Positions 26,121 to 34,794 of a DNA stretch of 64,000 nucleotides are shown here, piece after piece. This DNA is from Chakrabartia godavariana. GTDB lineage: Bacteria > Pseudomonadota > Alphaproteobacteria > Sphingomonadales > Sphingomonadaceae. Below the pieces are notes generated by a model. That model saw only the letters and a program-made list of their open reading frames with translations. It was not told the DNA's origin and searched no databases. Location of the stretch: NCBI GenBank assembly GCA_005518185.1, contig RKSN01000002.1:558001-622000 (forward strand). Direction: 5' to 3'. The position numbers and the translations under genes were made by a program. Position 1 is the first letter of the stretch. Every line of letters begins with the position of its first letter.

Positions 26121-26324
26121 ATGTCCGACTGCCTGTGCGAAACCTGTCCTCTGGGGGCGCCCAACCTCACCTATGCCGCTGTGCACTGCCTGCACCGCTT
26201 CAACGATTGGCCAGGCGAGCGCACGGCCAGCAATGATCACGCGATCATGTTTGCTCGATCCACCGAAACATCGTGGCAGGCAAGCGACACGATGCCTCTG
26301 CTGTTCACACCGCTTGCCGCCTGA
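26121..26324 (+). CDS. Small cysteine-containing hypothetical protein
   Basis: 67 residues starting with ATG preceded by a good Shine-Dalgarno (GGAGGG, 6 bases). The N-terminus has closely spaced cysteines (DCLCETCPLG, C-x-C-x2-C) with a further CLH at ~23, which could bind a metal or form disulfides. There is no signal peptide or membrane helix. It is transcribed divergently from the TonB receptor and converges on the SDR gene 6 bases away. I do not recognise it; a short unassigned gene is supported by the ribosome site and position only. Confidence 0.4.
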   Translation: MSDCLCETCPLGAPNLTYAAVHCLHRFNDWPGERTASNDHAIMFARSTETSWQASDTMPLLFTPLAA

Positions 26325-26330
26325 CGCACG

Positions 26331-27122
26331 TCAGGCCATTCCCCGGCTCAGGTCGATCCGCGATGCGTCGCCGACCTGAGAGCCGCCGTCACAATCCAGA
26401 ATCGTCCCCGTGATGTAGGACGCCGCCGGAGAACACAGGAAAACGGCGCATTCGGCCACTTCCTCAATCTCGCCCCAGCGCTTCATTGCGATCCGGTCAA
26501 AATGCTTTTCCTTGGTGGCCGCATCGGGGGCCAGACGCGCCATGCCTTCGGTATTGGCGATCGGTCCCGGCGAAATGCCGTTGACGCGCACATGCGGACC
26601 CCATTCCAGCGCGAGCACGCGCACAAGCTGGTTGATCCCGGCCTTGGCCGCGCAGGCATGCGCCTGTAGCGCAGAGGCGTTGACGGCCTGACCCGCCGTA
26701 ATCGCAATCAGCGACGCGCCCGGCATGTTAAGCAGATCGTGGCAGCCCCGGAAGACGTTGAACGTCCCGTTGAGATCGATATCGACCACCGTCCGGAACG
26801 CATTGGCAGACATGCCAAGGGCCGGTGCAAGGAAGTTACCCGCAGCCCCGGAGACGACGATATCCATCTTCCCTAAGCGGGCGACGATTTCTTCCATCGC
26901 ACCGCGGATCGCGCCATAGTCACGGACGTCAGCGGAAAGGCCGAGCGCATCGGGCCCAATTTCCCGCGCGGCGTTGGCCGCCTTTTCCGGATTGCGGCCG
27001 ACCACGGCCACCTTGGCACCAAGCTGCGCATAGCGCTTTGCGATACCCAGATTGATCCCGCTGGTGCCACCGGCCACGAAGGCGACCTTGCCCTCAAGAA
27101 GTCCGTCCCTGAACGTCTGCAT
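26331..27122 (-). CDS. SDR oxidoreductase resembling 2,4-dienoyl-CoA reductase
   Basis: 263 residues. The cofactor loop is GGTSGINLGIA (~18), followed by VVGRNPEK and the SGAAGNFL segment typical of NADPH-dependent 2,4-dienoyl-CoA reductases. At the usual YxxxK site the sequence is HACAAKAG: Lys is kept, Tyr is absent, as in dienoyl-CoA reductases, where Tyr sits elsewhere. Such enzymes reduce unsaturated acyl-CoA intermediates. It lies 44 bases downstream of the crotonase gene, same strand, with its own Shine-Dalgarno (CAGGAGAAG). Confidence 0.75.
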   Translation of the reverse strand: MQTFRDGLLEGKVAFVAGGTSGINLGIAKRYAQLGAKVAVVGRNPEKAANAAREIGPDALGLSADVRDYGAIRGAMEEIVARLGKMDIVVSGAAGNFLAPALGMSANAFRTVVDIDLNGTFNVFRGCHDLLNMPGASLIAITAGQAVNASALQAHACAAKAGINQLVRVLALEWGPHVRVNGISPGPIANTEGMARLAPDAATKEKHFDRIAMKRWGEIEEVAECAVFLCSPAASYITGTILDCDGGSQVGDASRIDLSRGMA

Positions 27123-27166
27123 CGTCTTCTCCTGCTCTTATCTTGCTTGCCGCACGAAACTGTTCG

Positions 27167-27949
27167 TCAATTCGCTTGTCCGCGACCCCGGTCGGTCACC
27201 GCACGGCGACGGGCCTCCACCTCTGCCGCAGAGACTTTTCCGTTCAACGCGACAGACCGCTCGGCCTCCAGCGCCATGCCATCGCCGAACGAGCGGGCGA
27301 AACCATCATTGATGAGCGCCTTATAGTTGCGGAGTATTTCCGGCTCGATCCCCGCCATGTCCTCGCCGAGCCTGATGGCCGTTGGCAGAAGCGCGTCCGG
27401 CGCGACGACACGATTGACCAGCCCCCAGGCACAAGCCGTGTCGGCATCCAGAAAATTGCCCGTAAAAGACAGTTCGCGCGCGCGATAGATGCCGATCAGC
27501 CGGGAAAGTTTCTGCGACAGGCCCCATCCCGGCATGATGCCCACGCGGGCGTGCGTATCGGCGAAGCGCGCATTGGTTGATGCAATCAGCACGTCGCAGG
27601 CAAGTGCCAGCTCAAAGCCGCCGGTAATGGCAACACCGTTGATGGCCCCTATCACCGGCTTGCGGCACTGTTCGATGGCAAGGACGGGGTTCTCATCGGC
27701 AGACGTTGCATTGGCTGCACCAAGATTGCTGGTGTCCGACCCCAGTTCCTTGAGGTCCAGACCCGCCGTAAAGGCCCGTTCCCCCGCGCCCGTCAGGACG
27801 ACAGCGCGCACCGATGCATCACCATCGACCGTGCGCATCGCGGCCGCCAGCTCGCGCCGCAGCGCGGCCGACAGGGCGTTCATCGCTTCAGGACGGTTCA
27901 GCGTGACGGTGGCAACAGCCCCGACATGATCTATGGTGACGAGCGGCAC
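27167..27949 (-). CDS. Crotonase / enoyl-CoA hydratase-isomerase family protein
   Basis: 260 residues from GTG (Shine-Dalgarno AAGGAGAGA). The crotonase fold shows the oxyanion-hole segments AFTAGLDLKEL (~60) and AINGVAITGGFELALACD (~105), which includes the first catalytic Glu. The second hydratase Glu is replaced: the motif reads DTHARVGIMPGWGLSQ. So the reaction may be isomerisation, hydrolysis or another crotonase reaction rather than simple hydration. It probably acts with the adjacent dienoyl-CoA-reductase-like SDR on an acyl-CoA. Confidence 0.82.
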   Translation of the reverse strand: MPLVTIDHVGAVATVTLNRPEAMNALSAALRRELAAAMRTVDGDASVRAVVLTGAGERAFTAGLDLKELGSDTSNLGAANATSADENPVLAIEQCRKPVIGAINGVAITGGFELALACDVLIASTNARFADTHARVGIMPGWGLSQKLSRLIGIYRARELSFTGNFLDADTACAWGLVNRVVAPDALLPTAIRLGEDMAGIEPEILRNYKALINDGFARSFGDGMALEAERSVALNGKVSAAEVEARRRAVTDRGRGQAN

Positions 27950-28005
27950 GGGTCTCTCCTTTGCCGCCAGATTGCGTCACTTTACGCAAACGTCAAGTTG
28001 AACGT

Positions 28006-28926
28006 CTAGATCACGATCTCATTGGCGCTGCGCACCGCCGCGAAATAACGGCTCATGCTCAAAGCCGCCTTGTCCGAGAGACGGATAAAGATGCGGCGGC
28101 CATCATCAGGATCCGCGATCCGGTCAAACAGGCCGGAATCGGTCATCGCCTTGATCCAGCACAGGGCCGTCGTCGGCGGCACGCTGGCAGCAATGCACAG
28201 GCTTGAGACCGCGACCTGCACGCGTTCGATGCGGGCCGCCATCAGGTCGAGCAACATGTCCCAGGCCGGGTCTGCAAACAGGTCGCGGTCAAAGAAGCGG
28301 TCCCGCAGGCGGCGCATCCGGATGATCGACCGCACCTCGCCCGCGCTCGGCTCGGTTTCCAGCGACAGGGGTTCCCCAACAAAGGATGGGCGCATGTCCC
28401 CCACGCCACCGCCCGGCAAGGGCGCGGTATTGGACAGCGTCGCGAGCGTGCGTGCGATGCGCCCCACCTCGTCGGCCAGACGCTGCAGCCGTGCAGCCTC
28501 CAGATCGCGCGTGACATCGTGGAGCTGCTGCCGCTGTCCGCTGATGGCCACGGCGATGGCTGCCGCGAAGTCCACCTCGGTCGGCTCAGCCAGAAGCGTA
28601 TGAGAGGAGGTCCAAACCGAAGGCGACAAGGCATCAATGACCGGGAGCGGCGCCGACAGCAGCATCGGGCAGTGCAGCGCGGAGGCGACGGCCGACAAGG
28701 CCTCCACGGAGTCAACAGCAGCAGCATGCTCGCTGACATTCAGGATGACCAGATCGGGGAGCGGCCCCGCCTCCAACGCACCAACTGCGCCTGGAAAGCC
28801 GACATGGTCAACGACATCGCACGCGCAGGCCTGTAGCGCGCGGCGGGCGTCTGCCCCGCCATGGACCGTATCGGAGACGAGGAATGCCCTGGGTTTCATC
28901 AAGGCTGCAAATTCGGCTGACTGCAT
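28006..28926 (-). CDS. Degenerate receiver-MarR fusion regulator
   Basis: 306 residues from ATG 28926 (GGGGA upstream; upstream in-frame codons are AT-rich leader). The first ~130 residues have the alternating strand/helix pattern of a response-regulator receiver (RAFLVSD, PDLVILNVSE, CPMLLSAP), but the phosphorylated Asp is Asn 63. A helical spacer (~140-160) follows, then a MarR-like winged helix (~210-300) with SSLCIAASVPPTTALCWIKAMTDSGLFDRIADPDDGRR (in pieces). It probably controls itself and the crotonase/SDR genes 56 bases downstream. No His kinase is nearby. Confidence 0.65.
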   Translation of the reverse strand: MQSAEFAALMKPRAFLVSDTVHGGADARRALQACACDVVDHVGFPGAVGALEAGPLPDLVILNVSEHAAAVDSVEALSAVASALHCPMLLSAPLPVIDALSPSVWTSSHTLLAEPTEVDFAAAIAVAISGQRQQLHDVTRDLEAARLQRLADEVGRIARTLATLSNTAPLPGGGVGDMRPSFVGEPLSLETEPSAGEVRSIIRMRRLRDRFFDRDLFADPAWDMLLDLMAARIERVQVAVSSLCIAASVPPTTALCWIKAMTDSGLFDRIADPDDGRRIFIRLSDKAALSMSRYFAAVRSANEIVI

Positions 28927-28966
28927 CACAATCCCCACACTGATGAGGCTTATTAATGAAACCATT

Positions 28967-28986
28967 TTGGCGACAAGTCGCGCCAA
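28967..28986. promoter_or_regulatory. Nested palindrome upstream of the receiver-MarR regulator
   Basis: TTGGCG and CGCCAA flank an inner GCGAC-AA-GTCGC palindrome, 41-60 bases before the regulator ATG. On the minus strand it overlaps a possible -35 (TTGTCG) followed at about 15 bases by TAATAA. It is a candidate autoregulatory operator. Confidence 0.45.
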
Positions 28987-29107
28987 TATTTGTCCATTCC
29001 CGACCAAACAGATCGAAAGACAAATGACGAAGTGCCGCGAGTCGCAACCCACGCATCAAAAGCTTCTGTACAACAGCGACTTGGAACCGGTGGAGACCGG
29101 TCCGGTC

Positions 29108-29773
29108 TCACTCCGATTTGGACTGAATGCGGCGCATTTCATCATTGTGATGGATGAAGACGCCGCTCTCGGTGGCGCCGACACAGTTGGCGATCGCGGC
29201 AGCGACCGTCTTTGCCGCGATCGACCGATATCGTGACAGCACGTTGGGCGTAAGCACATCAGTCAACGGGCTCAGCAGCATGGCCGCGCGTTCGCCGAGC
29301 CGAAGCCGCCCTGCCCTTTGGCCCACCAGAAGGCCGGGACGGAAAATGTCGAGCCGGTCAAAGCCGACATCACGCACGGCAGCTTCCGCCTGCCCCTTGG
29401 TTGCAAGGTAGAAGTTCCGGGCGTGCGCGTCCGCGCCGACTGACGTCACGAGCAGGCACTGACGCGCACCCGCCTCATGCGCCGCCTGCGCAAAACCGAC
29501 GACGGCATCAAGATCGACAGCGGCAAATGCAGCGTTGGACCCGGCATCACGGATCGTCGTTCCAAGACAGCAGATCGCAACATCAAACCGCTCCGGTGCC
29601 ACACGCGCAGACCAGTCTTCGACGCCTGACACGATCGGAACATGGGTTGGGCCAACCGACGCCACCGGACGTCGGGAGACGGTCACCAGCATCTCGATAT
29701 CGGGCCGCGCGCCAAGACGTCGCAGGACATCGCTGCCCACAAGGCCGGTCCCACCGGCAAGGATGATGCGCAT
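29108..29773 (-). CDS. NAD(P)-binding atypical SDR (TIP30/NmrA-like)
   Basis: 221 residues from ATG 29773 (GGGAAGG Shine-Dalgarno, and the fold starts MRIILAGGTGLVGSDVL). Rossmann N-terminus with GGTGLVG (~7), CCLGTTIRDAG (~70), LLVTSVGADAHARNFYLATKG (~110, in parts, giving a YLATK active-site pair) and IFRPGLLVG (~145). This layout is that of the HTATIP2/TIP30-like oxidoreductases. The substrate is unknown. It lies just downstream of the dGTPase-like gene (10 bases), so both may be one transcript. Confidence 0.8.
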   Translation of the reverse strand: MRIILAGGTGLVGSDVLRRLGARPDIEMLVTVSRRPVASVGPTHVPIVSGVEDWSARVAPERFDVAICCLGTTIRDAGSNAAFAAVDLDAVVGFAQAAHEAGARQCLLVTSVGADAHARNFYLATKGQAEAAVRDVGFDRLDIFRPGLLVGQRAGRLRLGERAAMLLSPLTDVLTPNVLSRYRSIAAKTVAAAIANCVGATESGVFIHHNDEMRRIQSKSE

Positions 29774-29783
29774 GGACCTTCCC

Positions 29784-30950
29784 CTAAAATCCGTCCGGCA
29801 GATCGACCGGTCCGATAAGATCACGATAGCGCGCAATCGCATACCGATCGGTCATGCCCGCGATGAAATCGCAGATGTGGCGGTCGATCCCGGGTTGCGC
29901 GTCCGGGCAGTCGGCACGCCATTCCTCAGGCATCAGCCTCCGGTCGGCATGATAGGCCGCGAACAGCTGTGTCACGATGCCACCGCAGGTCTCGGCGATC
30001 TCCAACTGGTGCGGATGGTGATAGAGGTTCGCGTACATGAACCGCTTCAAGTCCGCCTCCGACGTCGCCATGGCGGGCGAGAAGGCGACCAGCGCCCCAT
30101 TCGCTGCGCGCACATCGTCGACGGTCTCGATGCCGGAAGCAGCGATCCGCCGCTGGGTCTCGGCAATGACGTCGTTGACCATGGCGCCGATCTGGCTGCG
30201 CACCAGTTCCGCCGCCAGCAAGCGCTGATCCGCCTGCGGGAAACGCGCTTTGACCGACGCCCAGCCATCGACGACCATCGGCGCCGCGATCACCTGATCA
30301 AAATCGAGCAGACCGGCGCGCAATCCGTCATCGATATCGTGATTGTCATAGGCGATATCGTCCGCGATCGCCGCCACCTGCGCCTCCAGCGACGCGCGCT
30401 GCTGCAACCCGAGCGGAAAGTCGCCATCGACGTCACGCATGGCCCAGCCCGGCTCGAACACCGGCCCATTGTGCTTGGCCAGTCCCTCCAGCGTCTCCCA
30501 TGTCAGATTGAGGCCCGGCCAGCCGGGGTAAGAGCGCTCCAGACGGGTCAAGATGCGCAGCGCATGGCCATTATGGTCAAAGCCGCCCGAGGCGACCATC
30601 GCTTGCTCCAGCCCCCGTTCTCCAGCGTGGCCAAACGGCGGGTGGCCAAGGTCATGGGCAAGGCAGAGCGCCTCGGTCAGGTCCTCATCAAGGCCCAGTG
30701 CCCGGGCAATGGTGCGGCCGATCTGGGCAACTTCGATGCTGTGCGTCAGCCGGACCCGGAAATGATCGCCATCGGGCGCGACAAACACCTGTGTCTTGTG
30801 CCGCAGGCGGCGGAACGAGATGGAATGGATGATCCGGTCCCGGTCGCGCTGAAATTCAGACCGCGGCCCGCGGATGCTGCCTGTCGGCTCGGCGTGACGG
30901 CGCCCCCGGCTTAGCGCCGGGTCGCAGGCGTAAGGTGCACGCACCGTCAT
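29784..30950 (-). CDS. dgt: Deoxyguanosinetriphosphate triphosphohydrolase-like protein
   Basis: 388 residues from ATG 30950, which overlaps the SPOR gene stop by 4 bases; the longer frame runs antisense-style through that gene. HD-domain dNTPase: [20 protein letters not shown] (start of domain, ~42), [13 protein letters not shown] (~70), the HD pair in [14 protein letters not shown] (~96) and [13 protein letters not shown] (~190). It hydrolyses dNTPs to nucleoside and triphosphate and so helps control dNTP pools. The length fits the type 2 (shorter) dGTPase-like subfamily. Confidence 0.9.
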   Translation of the reverse strand: MTVRAPYACDPALSRGRRHAEPTGSIRGPRSEFQRDRDRIIHSISFRRLRHKTQVFVAPDGDHFRVRLTHSIEVAQIGRTIARALGLDEDLTEALCLAHDLGHPPFGHAGERGLEQAMVASGGFDHNGHALRILTRLERSYPGWPGLNLTWETLEGLAKHNGPVFEPGWAMRDVDGDFPLGLQQRASLEAQVAAIADDIAYDNHDIDDGLRAGLLDFDQVIAAPMVVDGWASVKARFPQADQRLLAAELVRSQIGAMVNDVIAETQRRIAASGIETVDDVRAANGALVAFSPAMATSEADLKRFMYANLYHHPHQLEIAETCGGIVTQLFAAYHADRRLMPEEWRADCPDAQPGIDRHICDFIAGMTDRYAIARYRDLIGPVDLPDGF

Positions 30951-33025
30951 TTGCCGCCGATTCTGGAGATCTCCTGCCCCGCTTCCGAAGAAAAGGTCGT
31001 GGCCTGCACGCCTTCCTTCGCCAAACTGCTCACGAGCTCGCGGGCATCCGCCGTGGACTTGAGCGGACCGACCAGCAGCCGGTTGGTCTGACGGAAGGGA
31101 ACGGTCCAGGCCGATTGCCGCGCCAGGCTCTTGCTCGCCTGATCCTTGAGCTTGCGCCAGGTGCCCGGCAGGCCGGAGCGGTTGTTGCCCGTGGCAATCT
31201 GAACCCAAATCCGGGCAGGGTTGCGCCGGGCATTGGCTTCCTCTTCGGCAATCCGCTTTTCCTCGGCCAGCTGCTCGGCCTTTGCCTTGGCATCAGCGGC
31301 GGCCTTCTTCTGGGCGGCAAGGCGTGCCGCGCGGATCTGGGCTTCGTTGGGCAGCGGAGCGGCTGCACTCTCCTGTTCAAGCTCCAATGTCTTGACGATT
31401 TCCGAGAGTGTCAGCGCAGGAGCGGGAGCAGCCGTCTGAACAGGCGCGGCAGGCGATGGCGCTGCGGCGACAACATCGGTGGGGGTCGGGGCCGACGCCG
31501 TTGCGGTCGGCACGTTGGAGGGGGCACTCTGCACGGGCGGGGTGGACACCGCCGCCATTGGGACGCTCGCCAGTTGCTGCTGCGCCACCTGCGCGGGTGG
31601 CAGGTCGACCGGCTTTACTGCCGTCGGCTGGCTTGCAGTCTCAGGAGACTTGGAGGCGAGCGGAATCTGCGGACCTGAGGACGGTACAGACGGGGCGGAT
31701 TGCGGGACCATTGCGGCCAGGCGGTCTGCCGCCGAAGGTTGCGCCTGCGTCTGTGGCAGCACCCGTTGCGGGGTCGACGTGGCAGGCGCAGCCACCTTCG
31801 GCACAGGCGCGGAAGCGGGCACCTCAAACAACGGCGCCGGAGGCGTATTCGCAGCAGAGGCCACGAGCGTGGCATCGGAGGAGCGCGACCCGACGACGAC
31901 CGGTTGCCCTGTGGAGGCCTGACGCGCAGCAACGGCGTCCGGCAGAGGAAGGCTCGTAGCACCCCGGACGATCACAGGCTTGTCGGCCTGCGATGGGAGC
32001 ACTGCGGCCACCCGTGCCGCAACTTCGGGCGGCGTGCGAACGGGCAGCGGCGCCCGGCTGTCGCCCTGGCTCGCCTCGCGCCCCTTGGCCGCCAGCTTCG
32101 CCAGTTTTGCATCTTCCCGGGCCTTGCGACGTGCATCCTTTGCGCTGATCGGCGTCGTCGTGACGACGGCCGTCCGTTCCGGAGGCGGTGCCGAGAGCCG
32201 GGCGGCCGCTGTGGGGTCAACAGGGCGGAAGCCATCCGGGTCCTGCACGGCCGCAATGGCCGTTCCGCTAGCGGGCAGCGTCCCGAAATGCACCGCATGT
32301 GCCCGCGCCCCCGGCCCGAGATCGGCCAAGCGCTGCATGAAGCTCAGCATCGACTGGGTCGTGCCTGCGGGGGCGACCATGCGGACGATCTTTTCAGCCC
32401 CGGCACTGTCACCATTCATCGCGAGGATGAAAGCGCGCGCGCGCCACGCGGCCTGATCATTGCGCCGGACAAGTGGGTCCAGCCGCGCCAGCGCCGCATC
32501 CTTGTCCCCGGAAATACCGAGCGACAGCGCAAGCCGCCGCGTCACTTCATCGGAAGAACTCGACTTGAGCGCCGCCAGATAGTCCTTCTGGGCGCGACGG
32601 GCATCGCCCGAAAGATCATGCGCCAGACCCCGGTCTGCAAGAATGCCAGATTCCGGCATGCCCAGCGCCACCGCCTCGTCGAACGCGCGCAGCGCCTCGC
32701 GCGACTTTTCCATCATGGTCAGCGAACTGCCAAGTCCGGCCTTCGCCTTTGCATTGCTGGGTGAGAGTTCTTCGACACGGGCAAAGAAACCGAACGCGGC
32801 ATTGGGGTCCCCCACGGCCAGCGCGCCAGTGCCCGCCTGAAGCAGGGCATCGACATTATAGGGATCACGTGCGAGCGCCCGCAGACTGTCAGACAGCGAT
32901 TGCGCCGGATCGCCAGAGGGCGCCACAGCGCCCGAGGGCTGCATCGTTTGTGCTGTCAGCGGCGCTGCTACGCCAAGGGCGAGCCCGAAAACGCAGGTCC
33001 GCACCAAAAATGGGGAAAATCTCAT
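30947..33025 (-). CDS. TPR and SPOR-domain envelope protein
   Basis: 692 residues. It has a signal peptide (~1-26), TPR-like helical repeats (~35-230: [39 protein letters not shown]), a long Pro/Ala/Ser-rich region (~260-545), a charged coiled coil (~560-600, [20 protein letters not shown]) and a C-terminal SPOR domain (~605-685: [32 protein letters not shown]). SPOR domains bind denuded septal peptidoglycan, so it probably acts at the division site. It lies directly downstream of ftsZ, separated by that gene's terminator. Confidence 0.85.
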   Translation of the reverse strand: MRFSPFLVRTCVFGLALGVAAPLTAQTMQPSGAVAPSGDPAQSLSDSLRALARDPYNVDALLQAGTGALAVGDPNAAFGFFARVEELSPSNAKAKAGLGSSLTMMEKSREALRAFDEAVALGMPESGILADRGLAHDLSGDARRAQKDYLAALKSSSSDEVTRRLALSLGISGDKDAALARLDPLVRRNDQAAWRARAFILAMNGDSAGAEKIVRMVAPAGTTQSMLSFMQRLADLGPGARAHAVHFGTLPASGTAIAAVQDPDGFRPVDPTAAARLSAPPPERTAVVTTTPISAKDARRKAREDAKLAKLAAKGREASQGDSRAPLPVRTPPEVAARVAAVLPSQADKPVIVRGATSLPLPDAVAARQASTGQPVVVGSRSSDATLVASAANTPPAPLFEVPASAPVPKVAAPATSTPQRVLPQTQAQPSAADRLAAMVPQSAPSVPSSGPQIPLASKSPETASQPTAVKPVDLPPAQVAQQQLASVPMAAVSTPPVQSAPSNVPTATASAPTPTDVVAAAPSPAAPVQTAAPAPALTLSEIVKTLELEQESAAAPLPNEAQIRAARLAAQKKAAADAKAKAEQLAEEKRIAEEEANARRNPARIWVQIATGNNRSGLPGTWRKLKDQASKSLARQSAWTVPFRQTNRLLVGPLKSTADARELVSSLAKEGVQATTFSSEAGQEISRIGGK

Positions 33026-33070
33026 GCCGGTATATCTAGGCAGGCGGACAGCCGAGACAAGCGAAATCCG

Positions 33071-33119
33071 CGAAAAGGAAAGGCCGCGGCAACGCCCCGA
33101 CGGAGCGATGCCACGGCCT
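33071..33119 (-). terminator. Terminator after ftsZ
   Basis: Minus-strand AGGCCGTGGC and GCCGCGGCCT form a 10-base stem with one G-U pair in RNA and a 19-base loop, followed by TTTCCTTTTC. It begins 11 bases after the ftsZ stop and closes the division cluster. Confidence 0.7.
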
Positions 33120-33130
33120 GTCGCCTGAGA

Positions 33131-34642
33131 TTACTGGTTGTTCTGACGGTTCAGAAAGCGCGGGATGTCGAGCGGATCGGACGCGTCGCTCTCATCCGCC
33201 TTTGCGGCACCGCGCGCGATGTTGGACATCCGTTCGAACAGCGTACCACCAAGCGGCGCGATGCGCGGCGGCGCACGTTCCGGCTCTGCAGCAGGTGCCT
33301 CTTCGGAAGACGGCATCCAGCCGCGACGAAGTGCAGCGCCCGACGGCGTTTCCGCAACGGGCGGCAGCGGATTGGGCTCAGCCGGCTCGGCAAACATCTC
33401 ACCACTGCCAAGCACAAGCTCGTCTCCGGCGGCAGCATCTGCCGTCGGCGGCGTCAGCGTCAGCGGCTCTTCAGCGGCTTCGGGCGCCACGTCTTCGGCA
33501 ACCTCCGACAGGTCGAGCGGTGCGTCCTGCGACGTGGCAGGTGCCGCAACTTCCGGTTCAGCCGCAACAGGTGCTGCCGCCGGTTCCGGTGCAGCCACAG
33601 GCTCCGGCTTTACTTCTTCCGCCTTGCGGGCGGGTGGGAAGGAGAAGACCTGCGCGGGACGCGGTTCGGAAGCGGCGTCTGCCTCGATCCCGGTCGCAAC
33701 GACCGAGACGCGGATCTTGCCAGCGAGTTCCGGATTGAAGGCCGAACCCCAGATGATGTTGGCGTCCGGATCAACCAGTTCCTTGATGTGCGATGCCGCT
33801 TCGTCGACTTCCATCAGGCGCATGTCTTCGCCACCGGTGATCGACACGATGACGCCCTTGGCGCCCTTCATCGACACGCCGTCGAGCAGCGGGTTGGCAA
33901 TCGCCTTTTCAGCAGCTTCGATCGCGCGGTTTTCGCCATCGGCCTCGCCGGTGCCCATCATCGCCTTGCCCATTTCGCTCATCACGGTGCGAACGTCGGC
34001 AAAGTCGAGGTTGATGAAGCCGGGCATGACCATCAGGTCGGTGATGCCGCGCACGCCCTGCTGCAGAACTTCGTCCGCCATGGCGAACGCTTCCTTGAAC
34101 GTGGTCGAGGGGTTGGCGATCAGGAACAGGTTCTGGTTCGGAATAACAATCAGGGTGTCGACATGCTTCTGAAGCTCGGCAATGCCGGCTTCGGCGGCCT
34201 TCATGCGGCGCGTGCCTTCAAAGCTGAACGGCTTGGTGACAACGCCCACCGTCAGGATGCCACGGTCGCGCGCGGCCTTTGCGATGACAGGTGCGGCACC
34301 CGTGCCGGTGCCGCCGCCCATGCCGGCTGCGATAAAGCACATGTGCGAACCTTCGAGCGCACGCTCGACCTGCTCCAGCGCTTCCTCGGCGGCCGCACGA
34401 CCGATCTCGGGGCGCGAGCCGGCGCCAAGGCCCTGCGTGATCTTCAGGCCAAGCTGAATGCGACGCTCCGCTGCGCTGGTGTTCAGCGCCTGCGCGTCGG
34501 TATTGGCCACGATGAAATCGACGCCCTGCACCGAATTGGCGATCATGTTCGCCACCGCATTGCCGCCTGCGCCGCCGCAGCCGATAACGCTGATCCTTGG
34601 TTTCAGTTCTTCCACTTCCGGTGCCATGAACTCGATCGACAT
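33131..34642 (-). CDS. ftsZ: Cell division GTPase FtsZ
   Basis: 503 residues from ATG 34642 (GGGGAG Shine-Dalgarno; product starts [19 protein letters not shown]). Tubulin-like GTPase that forms the Z ring. GTP site: [10 protein letters not shown] (~22), the [10 protein letters not shown] signature (~110) and [11 protein letters not shown] (~210, the synergy loop). The globular part ends near 320. An Ala/Pro/Glu-rich linker of ~165 residues follows, and then a conserved C-terminal peptide [12 protein letters not shown] that binds FtsA and other partners. The long linker is usual for alphaproteobacteria. It is last in the dcw cluster with its own leader. Confidence 0.98.
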   Translation of the reverse strand: MSIEFMAPEVEELKPRISVIGCGGAGGNAVANMIANSVQGVDFIVANTDAQALNTSAAERRIQLGLKITQGLGAGSRPEIGRAAAEEALEQVERALEGSHMCFIAAGMGGGTGTGAAPVIAKAARDRGILTVGVVTKPFSFEGTRRMKAAEAGIAELQKHVDTLIVIPNQNLFLIANPSTTFKEAFAMADEVLQQGVRGITDLMVMPGFINLDFADVRTVMSEMGKAMMGTGEADGENRAIEAAEKAIANPLLDGVSMKGAKGVIVSITGGEDMRLMEVDEAASHIKELVDPDANIIWGSAFNPELAGKIRVSVVATGIEADAASEPRPAQVFSFPPARKAEEVKPEPVAAPEPAAAPVAAEPEVAAPATSQDAPLDLSEVAEDVAPEAAEEPLTLTPPTADAAAGDELVLGSGEMFAEPAEPNPLPPVAETPSGAALRRGWMPSSEEAPAAEPERAPPRIAPLGGTLFERMSNIARGAAKADESDASDPLDIPRFLNRQNNQ

Positions 34643-34794
34643 GTCTCGTCTCCCCTGACCTGATTCCGACGAGCGAAATCGCCCCCCGGACTTTCTGCAC
34701 GAAACGCGCCAAACCCGCACCAAAGATGTCAACGGTTCGTCGCGTTTTCAGAATCGTTCACCCCAATATTATGGGGCGCTGTAACACTCCAGCC
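34643..34794 (-). promoter_or_regulatory. ftsA-ftsZ intergenic leader with two GANTC sites and an inverted repeat
   Basis: This 152-base gap is the largest inside the dcw cluster and probably holds an ftsZ promoter. GANTC (CcrM methylation) sites occur at 34662-34666 (GATTC) and 34751-34755 (GAATC). CCCCA-ATATTA-TGGGG, 5-base arms, lies at 34761-34776. In Caulobacter, ftsZ transcription depends on GANTC methylation, so the same control is possible here; I see no convincing -35/-10 pair. Confidence 0.4.

Noticed and set aside
31400-32300. Repetitive GC-rich Pro/Ala segment that looks like a low-complexity repeat array
   Set aside because: It is the in-frame linker of the SPOR protein without a fixed period; not a CRISPR array or tandem repeat.
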